From NCBI RefSeq assembly GCF_050920705.1, contig NZ_CP154799.1, forward strand, positions 2,604,001-2,668,000: DNA of 64,000 bases, read 5' to 3'. This document shows, piece after piece, positions 8,648 through 16,943 of this stretch (the first letter of the stretch is position 1; each line of letters begins with the position of its first letter). The notes beneath the pieces are model-generated. The model was not told where the DNA came from and did no database searches. It worked only from the letters and a program-made list of their open reading frames with translations. The DNA comes from Regnicoccus_A sp014224355. GTDB lineage: Bacteria; Cyanobacteriota; Cyanobacteriia; PCC-6307; Cyanobiaceae. The position numbers were made by a program, and so were the translations under genes.

Positions 8648-8652
8648 GGAAC

Positions 8653-8838
8653 TCAGAGCAGAGTGCCTTTCGGCTGGCCCGCCGGAGCGGCGGGGACACT
8701 GCGCCCCGGCGACTCCTTCCAGAGCAGGGGGGTCTCCCGGGTCGGCTGGAGCCGCACGCTCCAGAACACCAGGGCGGCCACCACTCCGAGGGTGATCGCC
8801 ATCAGCAGCAGCACGGTTCGATCGGGGAGGGGGGTCAT
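8653..8838 (-). CDS. small single-pass membrane protein
   Basis: The preferred start is the ATG at 8838, four bases after the stop of the upstream gene (8843); the product is 61 residues. Residues 8-28 form a membrane helix, followed by a polar, Pro-rich tail. It sits between two other small envelope-related genes, with gaps of four and five bases. I recognise no family. Confidence 0.6.
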   Translation of the reverse strand: MTPLPDRTVLLLMAITLGVVAALVFWSVRLQPTRETPLLWKESPGRSVPAAPAGQPKGTLL

Positions 8839-8842
8839 GCCA

Positions 8843-9205
8843 TCAGACCTGATCCGTGCGCAGGCAGTGCAGCCGCTGGGGAAGACGCTCCAGGGTGAGT
8901 TCATCGCCACGCAGGATCAGACGCAGACGATCGGTGCCGTAGCGCAGTCCGGGGAGGGGCGAGTCTTCGCGGAAGAGGGTGGTGCGGGAGCGGCCGGCCA
9001 GCAGCGAGGCCTGAGCGTCGTTGCGCTCCACCACCACCTTGTTGGTGTCGTTGCAGAGGAAGGTTTCGCGCACCTCGTAGTTCTCCCACCAGGGCGAGGA
9101 CATCGCCACGGCTGCGCCAGCGAAGGGAAGGGCAAGCAGGGGAACCCAGGCCAGAAGCCGAGGCCAGCCGAGCCTGCGGTGCTGCTTTGTCGACGACATC
9201 CCCAT
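8843..9205 (-). CDS. exported MliC-like small protein
   Basis: The 120-residue product has an N-terminal signal or anchor (basic start, hydrophobic stretch about 14-34). After cleavage it has a beta-rich domain with a Cys near the start (FLC) and another near the end (HCLR), separated by short strand-like segments (VVVERNDAQASLLAGR, YGTDRLRLILRGDELTLE). This layout resembles MliC/PliC-type lysozyme inhibitors (PF09864), periplasmic proteins of similar size with two terminal cysteines. The similarity is one of pattern, not a firm match. It starts a group of three tightly spaced small genes. Confidence 0.55.
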   Translation of the reverse strand: MGMSSTKQHRRLGWPRLLAWVPLLALPFAGAAVAMSSPWWENYEVRETFLCNDTNKVVVERNDAQASLLAGRSRTTLFREDSPLPGLRYGTDRLRLILRGDELTLERLPQRLHCLRTDQV

Positions 9206-9265
9206 GACCTGCCAGAACCTGAGTTTGCACCAGCCGCCCAGGGAACGCCAGGCATCAGTGATCCC

Positions 9266-10057
9266 TCACCCCGGCAGCACCTGGCGGTAACCGCCGGCAG
9301 AGATCACCTGCAGGGGGGTTTCGAACAGGGCACTGAGGGGGGCCTCGTCCAGCAGCTGCGCCGCCGGGCCATCCGCCACGACCGCACCCTCACGCATCAG
9401 CACACAGCGGCTGATCTCGGGAATGATCGACTCGATCTGATGGGTGACGAGCAGCAGGGTGGTGCCAGCCTGGGCCAGCTCTCGCAGGTCGATCAACAGC
9501 TGGTGTTTGGCGCGCAGGTCAAGCCCGGCGGTGGGTTCATCCAGCACCAGCACCCGGGGATCGTGCACCAGGGCGCGCGCCAGCAGCAGGCGGGTGCGCT
9601 GGCCATCGGAGAGATGGCGGTAGGGCCGTTCGGCCAGCGATTCCAGCCGCAGCCGGACCATCAGCTCACGCACCCGCTCGCGCTGCTCGGGGCTGGGGTG
9701 CTGGCTGGGGCCGATCCCCACCGAGCCGAAGAATCCCGAGAGCACCACGTCTTGGGCGCTGACTCCCGGGACGTAGCCGGCCTGGAGGTCACGGGAGACA
9801 AGTCCGATCCGGGCACGCAGATCCCAGAGGTTGACTGTTTCACTCCCGAACAGGCGCAGGCCGGAGCCCGGCTTGACCACGGGATAGATCTCACGGCTGA
9901 CCAGCTTGATCAGGGCGCTCTTGCCGGCCCCGTTCGGCCCCAGGATCACGGTGTTTTCCCCCCGGTGGAGGCGCAGGCTGAGGTTGTCAAAGACCCGCCG
10001 GGGGCCCAGCCAGGCCTCCACGGCCTGCAGCTCGAGGTAGGGCTCGGCGGCCATCAT
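9266..10057 (-). CDS. stand-alone ABC transporter ATP-binding protein
   Basis: The 263-residue ATPase has Walker A GPNGAGKS, a signature LSDGQRTRLLLARAL (SDGQ rather than SGGQ), Walker B VLVLDEPTAGLD and the switch His in LLVTHQ. No permease lies nearby, which fits the soluble single-domain YlmA/ModF-like group. Its ATG overlaps the stop of the upstream NUDIX gene (ATGATG with TGA at 10056-10054), so the two are translationally coupled. Partner and substrate cannot be inferred. Confidence 0.85.
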   Translation of the reverse strand: MMAAEPYLELQAVEAWLGPRRVFDNLSLRLHRGENTVILGPNGAGKSALIKLVSREIYPVVKPGSGLRLFGSETVNLWDLRARIGLVSRDLQAGYVPGVSAQDVVLSGFFGSVGIGPSQHPSPEQRERVRELMVRLRLESLAERPYRHLSDGQRTRLLLARALVHDPRVLVLDEPTAGLDLRAKHQLLIDLRELAQAGTTLLLVTHQIESIIPEISRCVLMREGAVVADGPAAQLLDEAPLSALFETPLQVISAGGYRQVLPG

Positions 10058-10470
10058 GGCATCTGTCGCAATGCCTCCAGCGCCAGTTGCAGGGAGGGGG
10101 CCAGGGGCCGGGTCTGCTGAAGTCTGGGGCTCCAGATCTGGCCGGAAGCCAACTCCTCGAAGCCGGCGAGGACCATGTCCTGCCCCTCCAGAAGCTGCAG
10201 CGCCTCCAGGGGCACGGGCAGACCCGAGCGGAAGAAATGGGCAATCCGCTGGGGACTGCTGTGGCTGAACCAGAAGTGAAGGTCGCCGGAGCACCAGCTG
10301 ATTTCCTCCTGCAGCTCCCGCCGCAGGGCCTGCTCGGGACTCTCCCCCGGGTCGAGATGACCGCCGAAGAGGCCCCAGGTGCCCGGGGCCACGATGCCCG
10401 CGAGGTCGTCCCGGAGCTGCAGCAACCAACGCCCCTCCTGCTCGAGCATTGCCAGGGCCACCTCCACCAT
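10054..10470 (-). CDS. NUDIX hydrolase
   Basis: The 138-residue protein contains the Nudix box GHLDPGESPEQALRRELQEE (37-56), with the REUXEE helix intact; the following Gly of the consensus is Ser. Such enzymes hydrolyse nucleoside diphosphates linked to another moiety. Its stop overlaps the start of an ABC ATPase gene by four bases. It follows the alcohol dehydrogenase gene by 25 bases on the same strand, so it is probably part of the same transcription unit. Confidence 0.9.
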   Translation of the reverse strand: MVEVALAMLEQEGRWLLQLRDDLAGIVAPGTWGLFGGHLDPGESPEQALRRELQEEISWCSGDLHFWFSHSSPQRIAHFFRSGLPVPLEALQLLEGQDMVLAGFEELASGQIWSPRLQQTRPLAPSLQLALEALRQMP

Positions 10471-10495
10471 CAGACCGGCTCAGGCAGAGCCTGCA

Positions 10496-11497
10496 TCAGG
10501 CCGGTCCATCGAGCACGAAGCGGTAGCGCACATCGCCTTGGTGCAGCCGGGCGATGGCGGTGTTGATCTCGGCCATCGGCAGATGCTCCGCCAGCGGCGC
10601 GATGCCGTGGCGAGCACAGAACTCCACCATGCGGCGCAGGGAGGCCGGAGATGAGGTGGGGCTGCCGGTGACGCTTCGACGTCCGGCAATCAGCGGGAAG
10701 GCCGGGATCTGCAGGGGGTTGAGCGGCACACCGAGCTGATGCAGCCGGCCCAGGGGCGCGAGGCTGGCGATCAGGACCGGCCAATCGAGAGCGTGGTTGC
10801 TCGTGTTGATCACCAGATCGAAGGCGCCCGGATGGGAACCCAGCTCGGAGAGGGCCAGCACCCGGTGGGCTCCGAGACGGCGGGCCTCGTCCGCCTTGGC
10901 CAGGGAGGTGGTGAGCGCGGTGACCTCACAGCCCCAGGCCCGGGCGAACTGAAGGGCGAGGTGCCCAAGCCCGCCGATGCCGATCACAGCCACCCGCGCC
11001 GTGGGCGAGACGGCCTCATCGAAGAGCGGAGCGAAGACGGTGATTCCACCACAGAACAACGGCCCGGCATCGGCGGGCGAAACTCCGTCGGGAATGGGCA
11101 CGATCCAGTCCTGATGGGCCATGACATGGCTGGCGAAACCACCATGGCGCCCCACCACCGACGCCTCGAGCGAGGGACAGAGGTTGGCGTTGCCACCGAG
11201 GCACCAGTCGCAGTGGCGGCAGCTGCCGGCGATCCAGCCCAGGCCCTGGGTCGTTCCCAGCAGACCGCTGTCCACCCCGGCACCCACCGCCGCCACCCGA
11301 CCGACCACCTCATGGCCGGGCACGAGTGGATAGGTGCTGACCCCCCAGGCGTTCTCGAGCATCGAGAGGTCGCTGTGGCACAGCCCGCAGTGCAGCACCT
11401 CCAGCAGCACTTCATCCGGGCCCGGATCCAGCAGTGTGGCCTTGGAGCGCTCCAGCGGAGCACCCTTGGCTGCCGCCTGCCACACGGTGATCTCCAC
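10496..11497 (-). CDS. zinc-dependent alcohol dehydrogenase (YahK/CAD-like)
   Basis: This is a 333-residue medium-chain dehydrogenase. Catalytic zinc ligands are Cys40 and the GHE motif at 61-63; structural zinc ligands are Cys93, 96, 99 and 107; the Rossmann motif GIGGLG is at 173-178. Sequence style (CGLCHSDL start, no long insertions) matches the NADP-preferring cinnamyl-alcohol/YahK group that reduces aldehydes. It follows a DUF4334 gene by 36 bases on the same strand. The physiological substrate is unknown. Confidence 0.93.
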   Translation of the reverse strand: MEITVWQAAAKGAPLERSKATLLDPGPDEVLLEVLHCGLCHSDLSMLENAWGVSTYPLVPGHEVVGRVAAVGAGVDSGLLGTTQGLGWIAGSCRHCDWCLGGNANLCPSLEASVVGRHGGFASHVMAHQDWIVPIPDGVSPADAGPLFCGGITVFAPLFDEAVSPTARVAVIGIGGLGHLALQFARAWGCEVTALTTSLAKADEARRLGAHRVLALSELGSHPGAFDLVINTSNHALDWPVLIASLAPLGRLHQLGVPLNPLQIPAFPLIAGRRSVTGSPTSSPASLRRMVEFCARHGIAPLAEHLPMAEINTAIARLHQGDVRYRFVLDGPA

Positions 11498-11533
11498 CCG
11501 TCCTCAGCGTTGAGGAATCAACGTAACGCAGCC

Positions 11534-12076
11534 TCATGGACGTCGTTCCAACAGGAACAGATAGGGCCGCGGGACGCCCTTCTCCTGCATCAGACCCAGA
11601 ACGGTGTCGCCATCCACCTGGCGAAAAGTGTCCTGCACCGGCAGATGGTCGTAGAGCATCGTGGCGCTCACCACACCGCGCACCTCCATGCGCCGCAGCC
11701 GGGCCTGGGAGTGCTCGGTGCGAAGCAGCCACAAGGCCCGGCGCAGCAAGGGCAGCGGCACAGTCAACGACCGGGGGGAGAGGCGGCGTGCCAGGGCAAG
11801 CGACCCTGGCAGAGCGCGGATTGGGAAGGGCTCCCCATCCCCGAGGCGCATCAGCAGGGGATGCACATGCTCCGCATCGAGGAACTCCTTGCCGTACCAA
11901 CCCGAGGCCTCCAACCAGCCCTCCATGGGATGACCGGTGCGGATCTCGCGGCCTTCCCAGCGGCCCCAGAGGAGGTCAAGAGGCACCGGAGGCAATCCAT
12001 CAAAGACTGCCAGCGCCTGCTCGAGGCCGGCGCGGCGCTCCTGCAACAGGGAATGAAGGCTGGGGTCGATGGCCAT
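11534..12076 (-). CDS. DUF4334 / GXWXG-domain protein
   Basis: This 180-residue protein carries the GXWXG motif as GRWEG at 38-42 near its N-terminus, and a C-terminal segment (DHLPVQDTFRQVDGDTVLG) matching the DUF4334 domain. The two domains in this order define a family of about this length. Function is not established; a small-ligand-binding fold is suspected. It is the first gene of a leftward cluster followed by an alcohol dehydrogenase, which may be a hint of aldehyde or lipid metabolism. Confidence 0.85.
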   Translation of the reverse strand: MAIDPSLHSLLQERRAGLEQALAVFDGLPPVPLDLLWGRWEGREIRTGHPMEGWLEASGWYGKEFLDAEHVHPLLMRLGDGEPFPIRALPGSLALARRLSPRSLTVPLPLLRRALWLLRTEHSQARLRRMEVRGVVSATMLYDHLPVQDTFRQVDGDTVLGLMQEKGVPRPYLFLLERRP

Positions 12077-12177
12077 GGTCTGAACCCTGGGCGGTTGGAA
12101 AGGTGACGGCGCAACACGACCTGCACCTTCAACGTCCCGCGGCCGATCAGCCTGGAGAGCCCCGCAGAACGAGAAAC

Positions 12178-12624
12178 ATGGTGGCGGCCCTGGTGATCCT
12201 GGCGGTGATCGTGGCAGTAGCAGCGCTGCTCAATCCCTCCCGGGAAGACTTCCGCTGGTTTCTGCAGCTGCACCGGCCTCGCTGGCTGACTTTCGAGCGC
12301 TGGATCCCGGCGATCTGGCTGGTGATCTACCTCTGCTTCTATGCCTCCGCACTGCTGGTGTGGCAGGCCACAGCCAGCCTGGCGCTGATGGGCGGGTACC
12401 TGGTGCTGGTGGTGCTGGTGCAGAGCTACACGCTGGTGATCTGCCGCAGCCGCAGTCTGCGCAACGGCACACTGATCGGCCTGGCCGGCTGGGCCTGGGG
12501 CGTGGCCCTGGGGGTGGTGGTGCTCTCGCAGATGCGACCGGCGGCGGTGCTGCTGATTCCCTTCCTGCTCTGGAGCCCGGTGGGCAGCTTCGTGACCTGG
12601 CGCATGGAGAGGCTCAACCGCTGA
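12178..12624 (+). CDS. TspO/MBR-family membrane protein
   Basis: The 148-residue product has five predicted membrane helices and the Trp-rich pattern of TspO proteins (WFLQLHRPRWLTFERWIPAIW; C-terminal LLWSPVGSFVTWRMERLN). TspO binds tetrapyrroles and is tied to stress and porphyrin handling. The ATG at 12178 is chosen because the first helix starts directly after it. Its last 11 bases overlap the 3' end of the convergent small gene at 12614-12823. Confidence 0.8.
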   Translation: MVAALVILAVIVAVAALLNPSREDFRWFLQLHRPRWLTFERWIPAIWLVIYLCFYASALLVWQATASLALMGGYLVLVVLVQSYTLVICRSRSLRNGTLIGLAGWAWGVALGVVVLSQMRPAAVLLIPFLLWSPVGSFVTWRMERLNR

Positions 12625-12823
12625 GGCTCTCGTCCGGGTGCTCGACGTGCTGCTCAACGGCCTCCCAGACCACGCGATAGGCCTGGGTCTCGGATTCACC
12701 CCATGGCTGGGTGGCGGGCTGATGCCAGGCCACTTGGCGTGAGAGCTCACCAAAATCCTCGGGCAGGTCTTCGAGGTCGAGCAGGGTCAGGGCTTCGGGC
12801 AGATCCAGTGAATGGACGGTCAT
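12614..12823 (-). CDS. small acidic hypothetical protein
   Basis: The 69-residue product is acidic and rich in Leu and Glu in the first half (LPEALTLLDLEDLPEDFGEL) and Trp/Gln in the second. It has a strong ribosome binding site (AAGGAGGAGG) upstream of its ATG at 12823. The leader contains an 18-base tandem duplication that repeats an AAGGAG core. I recognise no family; likely a genuine cyanobacterial small protein. Confidence 0.65.
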   Translation of the reverse strand: MTVHSLDLPEALTLLDLEDLPEDFGELSRQVAWHQPATQPWGESETQAYRVVWEAVEQHVEHPDESLSG

Positions 12824-12834
12824 GGGGACACCTC

Positions 12835-12870
12835 CTCCTTGTGAAGCCAGTGCTCCTTGTGAAGCCAGTG
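12835..12870. repeat. 18-bp tandem duplication
   Basis: Two perfect adjacent copies of ctccttgtgaagccagtg (12835-12852 and 12853-12870). On the minus strand each copy contains AAGGAG, so the ribosome binding site core of the gene starting at 12823 is duplicated. Confidence 0.95.
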
Positions 12871-12928
12871 GCTGGGCAACACGGGACGTGTGCCCATCTC
12901 CAAGCTGCCACGGCAGTGGGCAACTGGC

Positions 12929-13150
12929 TCAGGGGCGCTTGATCAGTCGCAACAGCAGCACCGCCAGCGCAGCACCGATGGCCGCCCTGATCACGCCATC
13001 CAGCGGCGCACTGCCCAGGGAGGGGCCCAGGCCCGCCAGCGCCAGGCCACCGATCAGGGCACCGAGGATCCCGGCCACCAGGTGCATGACCAGCCCACCG
13101 GCCATCCATCCAGCGACCACACCCACGAGCAGGAAGAGCAGAACAGTCAT
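12929..13150 (-). CDS. GlsB/YeaQ/YmgE-family stress membrane protein (copy 1)
   Basis: The 73-residue product from ATG 13150 is almost entirely hydrophobic, with three short helices and Gly-rich packing motifs (VGVVAGWMAGG, AGILGALIGGLAL) typical of the GlsB/YeaQ/YmgE or transglycosylase-associated family. A second member lies at 47187-47432. A run of 14 G residues (13226-13239) lies about 75 bases upstream of the start. Confidence 0.85.
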   Translation of the reverse strand: MTVLLFLLVGVVAGWMAGGLVMHLVAGILGALIGGLALAGLGPSLGSAPLDGVIRAAIGAALAVLLLRLIKRP

Positions 13151-13225
13151 GGGCTGATCAAAGCAGTGAAGGAGGGAACCATCGCCATCGGCGTACCTGG
13201 AGACCTGAGGGCAGCCCGAAGAAAC

Positions 13226-13239
13226 GGGGGGGGGGGGGG
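13226..13239. repeat. poly-G tract (G14)
   Basis: Fourteen consecutive G residues in the intergenic region between the GlsB-like gene and the TPR gene. It is the longest homopolymer I noticed in the window. Confidence 0.9.
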
Positions 13240-13329
13240 ACAACCAGGTTCAGCCCCATGGTCCCTGATCGACAGACCCTGGCACCAACAACTGAGGGCT
13301 TCCCCTGAAACGATCCAACCAAGGCGCTC

Positions 13330-14040
13330 TCAGCTGCAGACCTTGATGTAGGTGGAATCAAAGTCCGGCGTATTCAGGTTGAAGTCAGTGTTCAGTGCAC
13401 GGCCTTGACGAAAGCTGGAGCAGCCCAGCTCACGGCGCCCTTGGAGAAAAAGGATTTCACCGCGATTGAAATAATACAAGGCCTCGCCGGGCACCAGCTC
13501 AATCGCCTTGTTGTAGTCGTCAAGGGCTCCCTTGTAATCCTGAAGAGATTGGCGGGTGACGCCACGGTTGTTGTAGGCCGTTGCATTCTTCGGATCGAGC
13601 TCGATGGCCTTGCCGTAATGCTCAAGCACGTTGGAGTAATCCACGGGCTTGAGAGCACCTTTGACATCAGCAAGTCGGAGATAGGCATCTGAATGATCCG
13701 GCTCCAGCTGGATCGCCTGCAGGCAATCCGACATCGCTTGATTGAGCTGATTGAGTTCGCGCTGGGCCCTGCAGCGGTCGATCCAGGCCGTGGCGAACTT
13801 TGGATTGATCTTGATCGCCTGACTGCAGGCCTGCACAGCACCCTGCCAATCTGAAGAATTGATCCGTTCCCTGCACAGGGCCGCTTCAGCGGGAATGCCA
13901 GCAGAATCGCTCCTGGCCATCGTCGCGTTGGGCACCAGTTCACCGGCGCGCACCGCCGCTGGCACAAGTCCCCATGGCAGCAGCATGGGGAGCATGCAGG
14001 GAAGCACGGTCAGCAGGTGCCTGCGTAGTCTGAGGGCCAT
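13330..14040 (-). CDS. exported TPR-repeat protein
   Basis: From ATG 14040 the product has 236 residues: a signal peptide (about 1-32, basic then hydrophobic, ending AVRAG), then about four to five tetratricopeptide repeats with the usual spacing (for example AIELDPKNATAYNNRGVTRQ). The C-terminal 30 residues contain two Cys. The ATG is chosen over the upstream 14142 start because the signal peptide begins there. It is a probable periplasmic or thylakoid-lumen scaffold protein; partner unknown. Confidence 0.85.
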   Translation of the reverse strand: MALRLRRHLLTVLPCMLPMLLPWGLVPAAVRAGELVPNATMARSDSAGIPAEAALCRERINSSDWQGAVQACSQAIKINPKFATAWIDRCRAQRELNQLNQAMSDCLQAIQLEPDHSDAYLRLADVKGALKPVDYSNVLEHYGKAIELDPKNATAYNNRGVTRQSLQDYKGALDDYNKAIELVPGEALYYFNRGEILFLQGRRELGCSSFRQGRALNTDFNLNTPDFDSTYIKVCS

Positions 14041-14455
14041 GGTGGTGAATTGTTTGCGGAAAGAGGACGACTGCTGAGCGGTGCGAGGGCTGAACTCACG
14101 ATCTGGAGGCCCTGAGAAAGGGGGAAAAGCGTGAATCAGCAAAAGGAGTGAATGGAGAATAATCGAAAAGAGATGTCAATGGAACCTGATTGAGCAATCC
14201 TAACCCATACCGATTCAATCCCAGAGTCGATCGAGCAGCCTCTGCAAGAGTCTGCTCAGGAAGGTGGCGTTTTTTGGTGGTGCCATCGACGGCTAATTGC
14301 CTATCAGTGATTGGCTGGCGAGCAATGCCACGAGGTTCAATTCAGATATTTTAACGTTTCCTTGCGGCGACTCACAAGGGCCATAGGGCATAGCAAGGCT
14401 TCAGCCAGAGTGGCTGCATCAGCACGCCAATCGGCAGCGGAGAACGCACAGGATC
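14041..14455. other. 415-base divergent intergenic region
   Basis: The stretch between the leftward TPR gene and the rightward sulfatase gene has no supported gene. It is A+T-richer around 14140-14210 and 14340-14360, as expected for promoters of the two divergent genes, but I cannot assign specific -35/-10 boxes with confidence. Confidence 0.4.
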
Positions 14456-16825
14456 ATGGGGAATCAGAACAGGAAACACCGGTCCCACCTGCCGATGCCC
14501 AACACGGCTCGGCCGAAACTGATCACCTACGACGCAAAGGATCCGGATACCTCCTCCCCTGCGATCGAGCAGTTGCGACCGCCCGAGGGAGCGCCAAACG
14601 TGCTGCTCATTTTGATCGATGATGCCGGGTTCGGCTCTTCCAGCGCCTTCGGTGGCCCCTGCCAGACGCCCACGGCAGAGAAACTGGCTGCCGGCGGTCT
14701 TAAGTTCAACCGCTTCCACAGCACCGCTCTGTGCTCGCCTTCGCGCCAGGCGCTGCTCACCGGGCGCAACCACCACTCTGCCGGGATGGGCGGAATCACC
14801 GAGGTCGCCACGGGAGCGCCGGGGTACTGCTCGGTTCTGCCCAACAGCATGGCCCCTCTGGCCAAAACATTGAGGCTGAATGGCTACGCCACCGCGCAGT
14901 TCGGCAAGTGCCACGAAGTCCCGGTGTGGCAGACCAGCCCCGTCGGACCATTCGACGCCTGGCCGACGGGCGGCGGCGGCTTCGATCATTTCTATGGATT
15001 TGTCGGCGGCGAAGCCAATCAGTGGTACCCCACGCTCTATGAAGGCACCACACCGGTGGAGCCTGACAAGACACCCGAGCAGGGCTACCACCTCGTGGAG
15101 GACATGGCCGACAAGGCCCTGAACTGGATCGCGCAGCAGAAAGCACTGACGCCCGATCAGCCCTTCTTCACCTATTTCGCGCCTGGCGCCACCCATGCTC
15201 CGCATCACGTGCCAAAGGAATGGGCCGATCAATACAAAGGTCAATTCGATGCAGGCTGGGATGCTCTGCGCGAGCAGACGATCGCCCGCCAAAAGCAATT
15301 GGGTGTGATCCCGCCGGAATGCGAACTCACCGACCGGCACAGTGAAATCCCCGCCTGGGAAGAGATGCCGGAGGCCTTCCGCCCGGTGCTGAGCCGCCAG
15401 ATGGAGGTCTATGCCGGGTTCATGGCCTATACCGATCATCACGTGGGGCGCATTATCGAAGGCCTTGAAAAGCTCGGCATTCTCGACAACACACTTATTT
15501 ATTATATCATTGGTGACAACGGTGCCTCTGCCGAGGGTTCGTTGAATGGCTGTTTCAATGAGATGAGCTATTTCAATGGCCTGCAGGCGCTTGAAACGCC
15601 TGAGTACCTGAGCGAGCGGCTCGACAAGCTGGGCGGGACGGAGTCCTACAACCACTACGCGGTGGGCTGGGCCCACGCGATGAACACGCCCTACCAGTGG
15701 ACCAAACAGGTGGCGTCCCACTTCGGAGGCACGCGCAATGGCACCGTCGTCCACTGGCCCAAGGGGATCCAGGCCAAGGGCGAGATCCGCTCCCAGTTCA
15801 CCCATTTGATCGATGTGGCACCGACGATTCTGGAGGCCGCCGGCCTGCCTGAACCCATGTCCGTCGATGGAATTCAACAGGATCCGATCGAAGGGGTGAG
15901 CATGCTCTACACCTTCGACGATCCGGCCGCCGCTGAGCGGCACGAAACCCAGTACTTCGAGATGTTCGGAAACCGCGGCATCTATCACAAGGGATGGACG
16001 GCTGTGACCCACCACTCCACGCCCTGGGTGCAGGCCGCTCCGCCTGCCCTTGATGACGACGTCTGGGAGCTCTACGACACGAGTCAAGACTGGAGCCAGG
16101 CCAAGGATCTCGCCAGGGAGATGCCGCAGAAACTGCACGAGCTGAAGCGTCTCTGGTTGATCGAGGCCACGCGTTACAAGGTGCTGCCGATCGACGATCG
16201 GCTGCTTGAGAAGCTCAACCCCGACACAGCTGGCCGCCCGACCTTGATCAAGGGCAAGACGCAACTGCTGTTCGGTGGGATGGGCCGCCTGTCAGAGAAC
16301 TGCGTTCTCAACATCAAGAACAAATCCCACTCGGTCACGGCCGAGATCGTGGTGCCGGAGAACGGTGCTGAGGGGGTGATCATCTCCCAGGGCGCCAACA
16401 TCGGTGGCTGGAGCCTATATGCCAAAGCAGGGAAACTCAAGTATTGCTATAACTGGGGAGGCTTTCAGCGGTTCTATGTGGAGGGGGAGTCGCCCATCCC
16501 TGCCGGTGAACACCAGGTGCGGATGGAGTTCTCCTACGCCGGCGGCGGCCTGGGCAAGGGCGGCACCGTCAGCCTCTACACCGACGGCCAGAAGGTGGGC
16601 CAAGGGCCGATCGGCGCCAGCCTGGCGATGATCTTCTCCGCTGATGACGGTTGCGACGTAGGCGAGGACAGCGGCGCGCCAGTGTCGGAAGACTATGGGC
16701 CGCGTGGCAATGCCTTCAATGGCCGGGTCAAGGGCGTGCAGCTGGCGATCGATGACGCTGCCGAGAACCTGGATCACTTGATCGATCCGGCCTTGGCGGT
16801 CCAGCTGGCGATGGCGCGGCAATGA
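14456..16825 (+). CDS. type I sulfatase (arylsulfatase family)
   Basis: The 789-residue protein carries the sulfatase signature CSPSRQALLTGR, in which the Cys of C-X-P-S-R is converted to formylglycine, after a metal-binding LILIDDAGFG start. Further metal or substrate positions are visible in GDNG and FGKCHE (a Lys-Cys in the usual GK site). A C-terminal extension of about 200 residues is beta-rich (VLNIKNKSHSVTAEIVVPE) and may be a substrate-binding domain. It has no obvious signal peptide, so it may be cytoplasmic. ATG 14456 has AGGA just upstream. It stands alone, with no formylglycine-generating enzyme in the window. Substrate unknown. Confidence 0.9.
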   Translation: MGNQNRKHRSHLPMPNTARPKLITYDAKDPDTSSPAIEQLRPPEGAPNVLLILIDDAGFGSSSAFGGPCQTPTAEKLAAGGLKFNRFHSTALCSPSRQALLTGRNHHSAGMGGITEVATGAPGYCSVLPNSMAPLAKTLRLNGYATAQFGKCHEVPVWQTSPVGPFDAWPTGGGGFDHFYGFVGGEANQWYPTLYEGTTPVEPDKTPEQGYHLVEDMADKALNWIAQQKALTPDQPFFTYFAPGATHAPHHVPKEWADQYKGQFDAGWDALREQTIARQKQLGVIPPECELTDRHSEIPAWEEMPEAFRPVLSRQMEVYAGFMAYTDHHVGRIIEGLEKLGILDNTLIYYIIGDNGASAEGSLNGCFNEMSYFNGLQALETPEYLSERLDKLGGTESYNHYAVGWAHAMNTPYQWTKQVASHFGGTRNGTVVHWPKGIQAKGEIRSQFTHLIDVAPTILEAAGLPEPMSVDGIQQDPIEGVSMLYTFDDPAAAERHETQYFEMFGNRGIYHKGWTAVTHHSTPWVQAAPPALDDDVWELYDTSQDWSQAKDLAREMPQKLHELKRLWLIEATRYKVLPIDDRLLEKLNPDTAGRPTLIKGKTQLLFGGMGRLSENCVLNIKNKSHSVTAEIVVPENGAEGVIISQGANIGGWSLYAKAGKLKYCYNWGGFQRFYVEGESPIPAGEHQVRMEFSYAGGGLGKGGTVSLYTDGQKVGQGPIGASLAMIFSADDGCDVGEDSGAPVSEDYGPRGNAFNGRVKGVQLAIDDAAENLDHLIDPALAVQLAMARQ

Positions 16826-16831
16826 GCCGAT

Positions 16832-16879
16832 CGTTTTCGCCGAGGTGCGTTTTCGCCGAGGTGCGTTTTCGCCGAGGTG
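16832..16879. repeat. three tandem 16-bp repeats
   Basis: Three perfect adjacent copies of cgttttcgccgaggtg begin 7 bases after the sulfatase stop. Confidence 0.95.
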
Positions 16880-16909
16880 CCTCCCTCTGCTGATCAGGGC
16901 AGGGGGAGG
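16880..16909 (+). terminator. possible terminator hairpin after the sulfatase
   Basis: An 11-bp inverted repeat cctccctctgc/gcagggggagg (one G-T wobble) closes an 8-base loop directly after the tandem repeats. No T-run follows, so intrinsic termination is uncertain. Confidence 0.45.
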
Positions 16910-16943
16910 CTGGCATTGGGCGGGATGGGCCTGTCGGGCTGAC

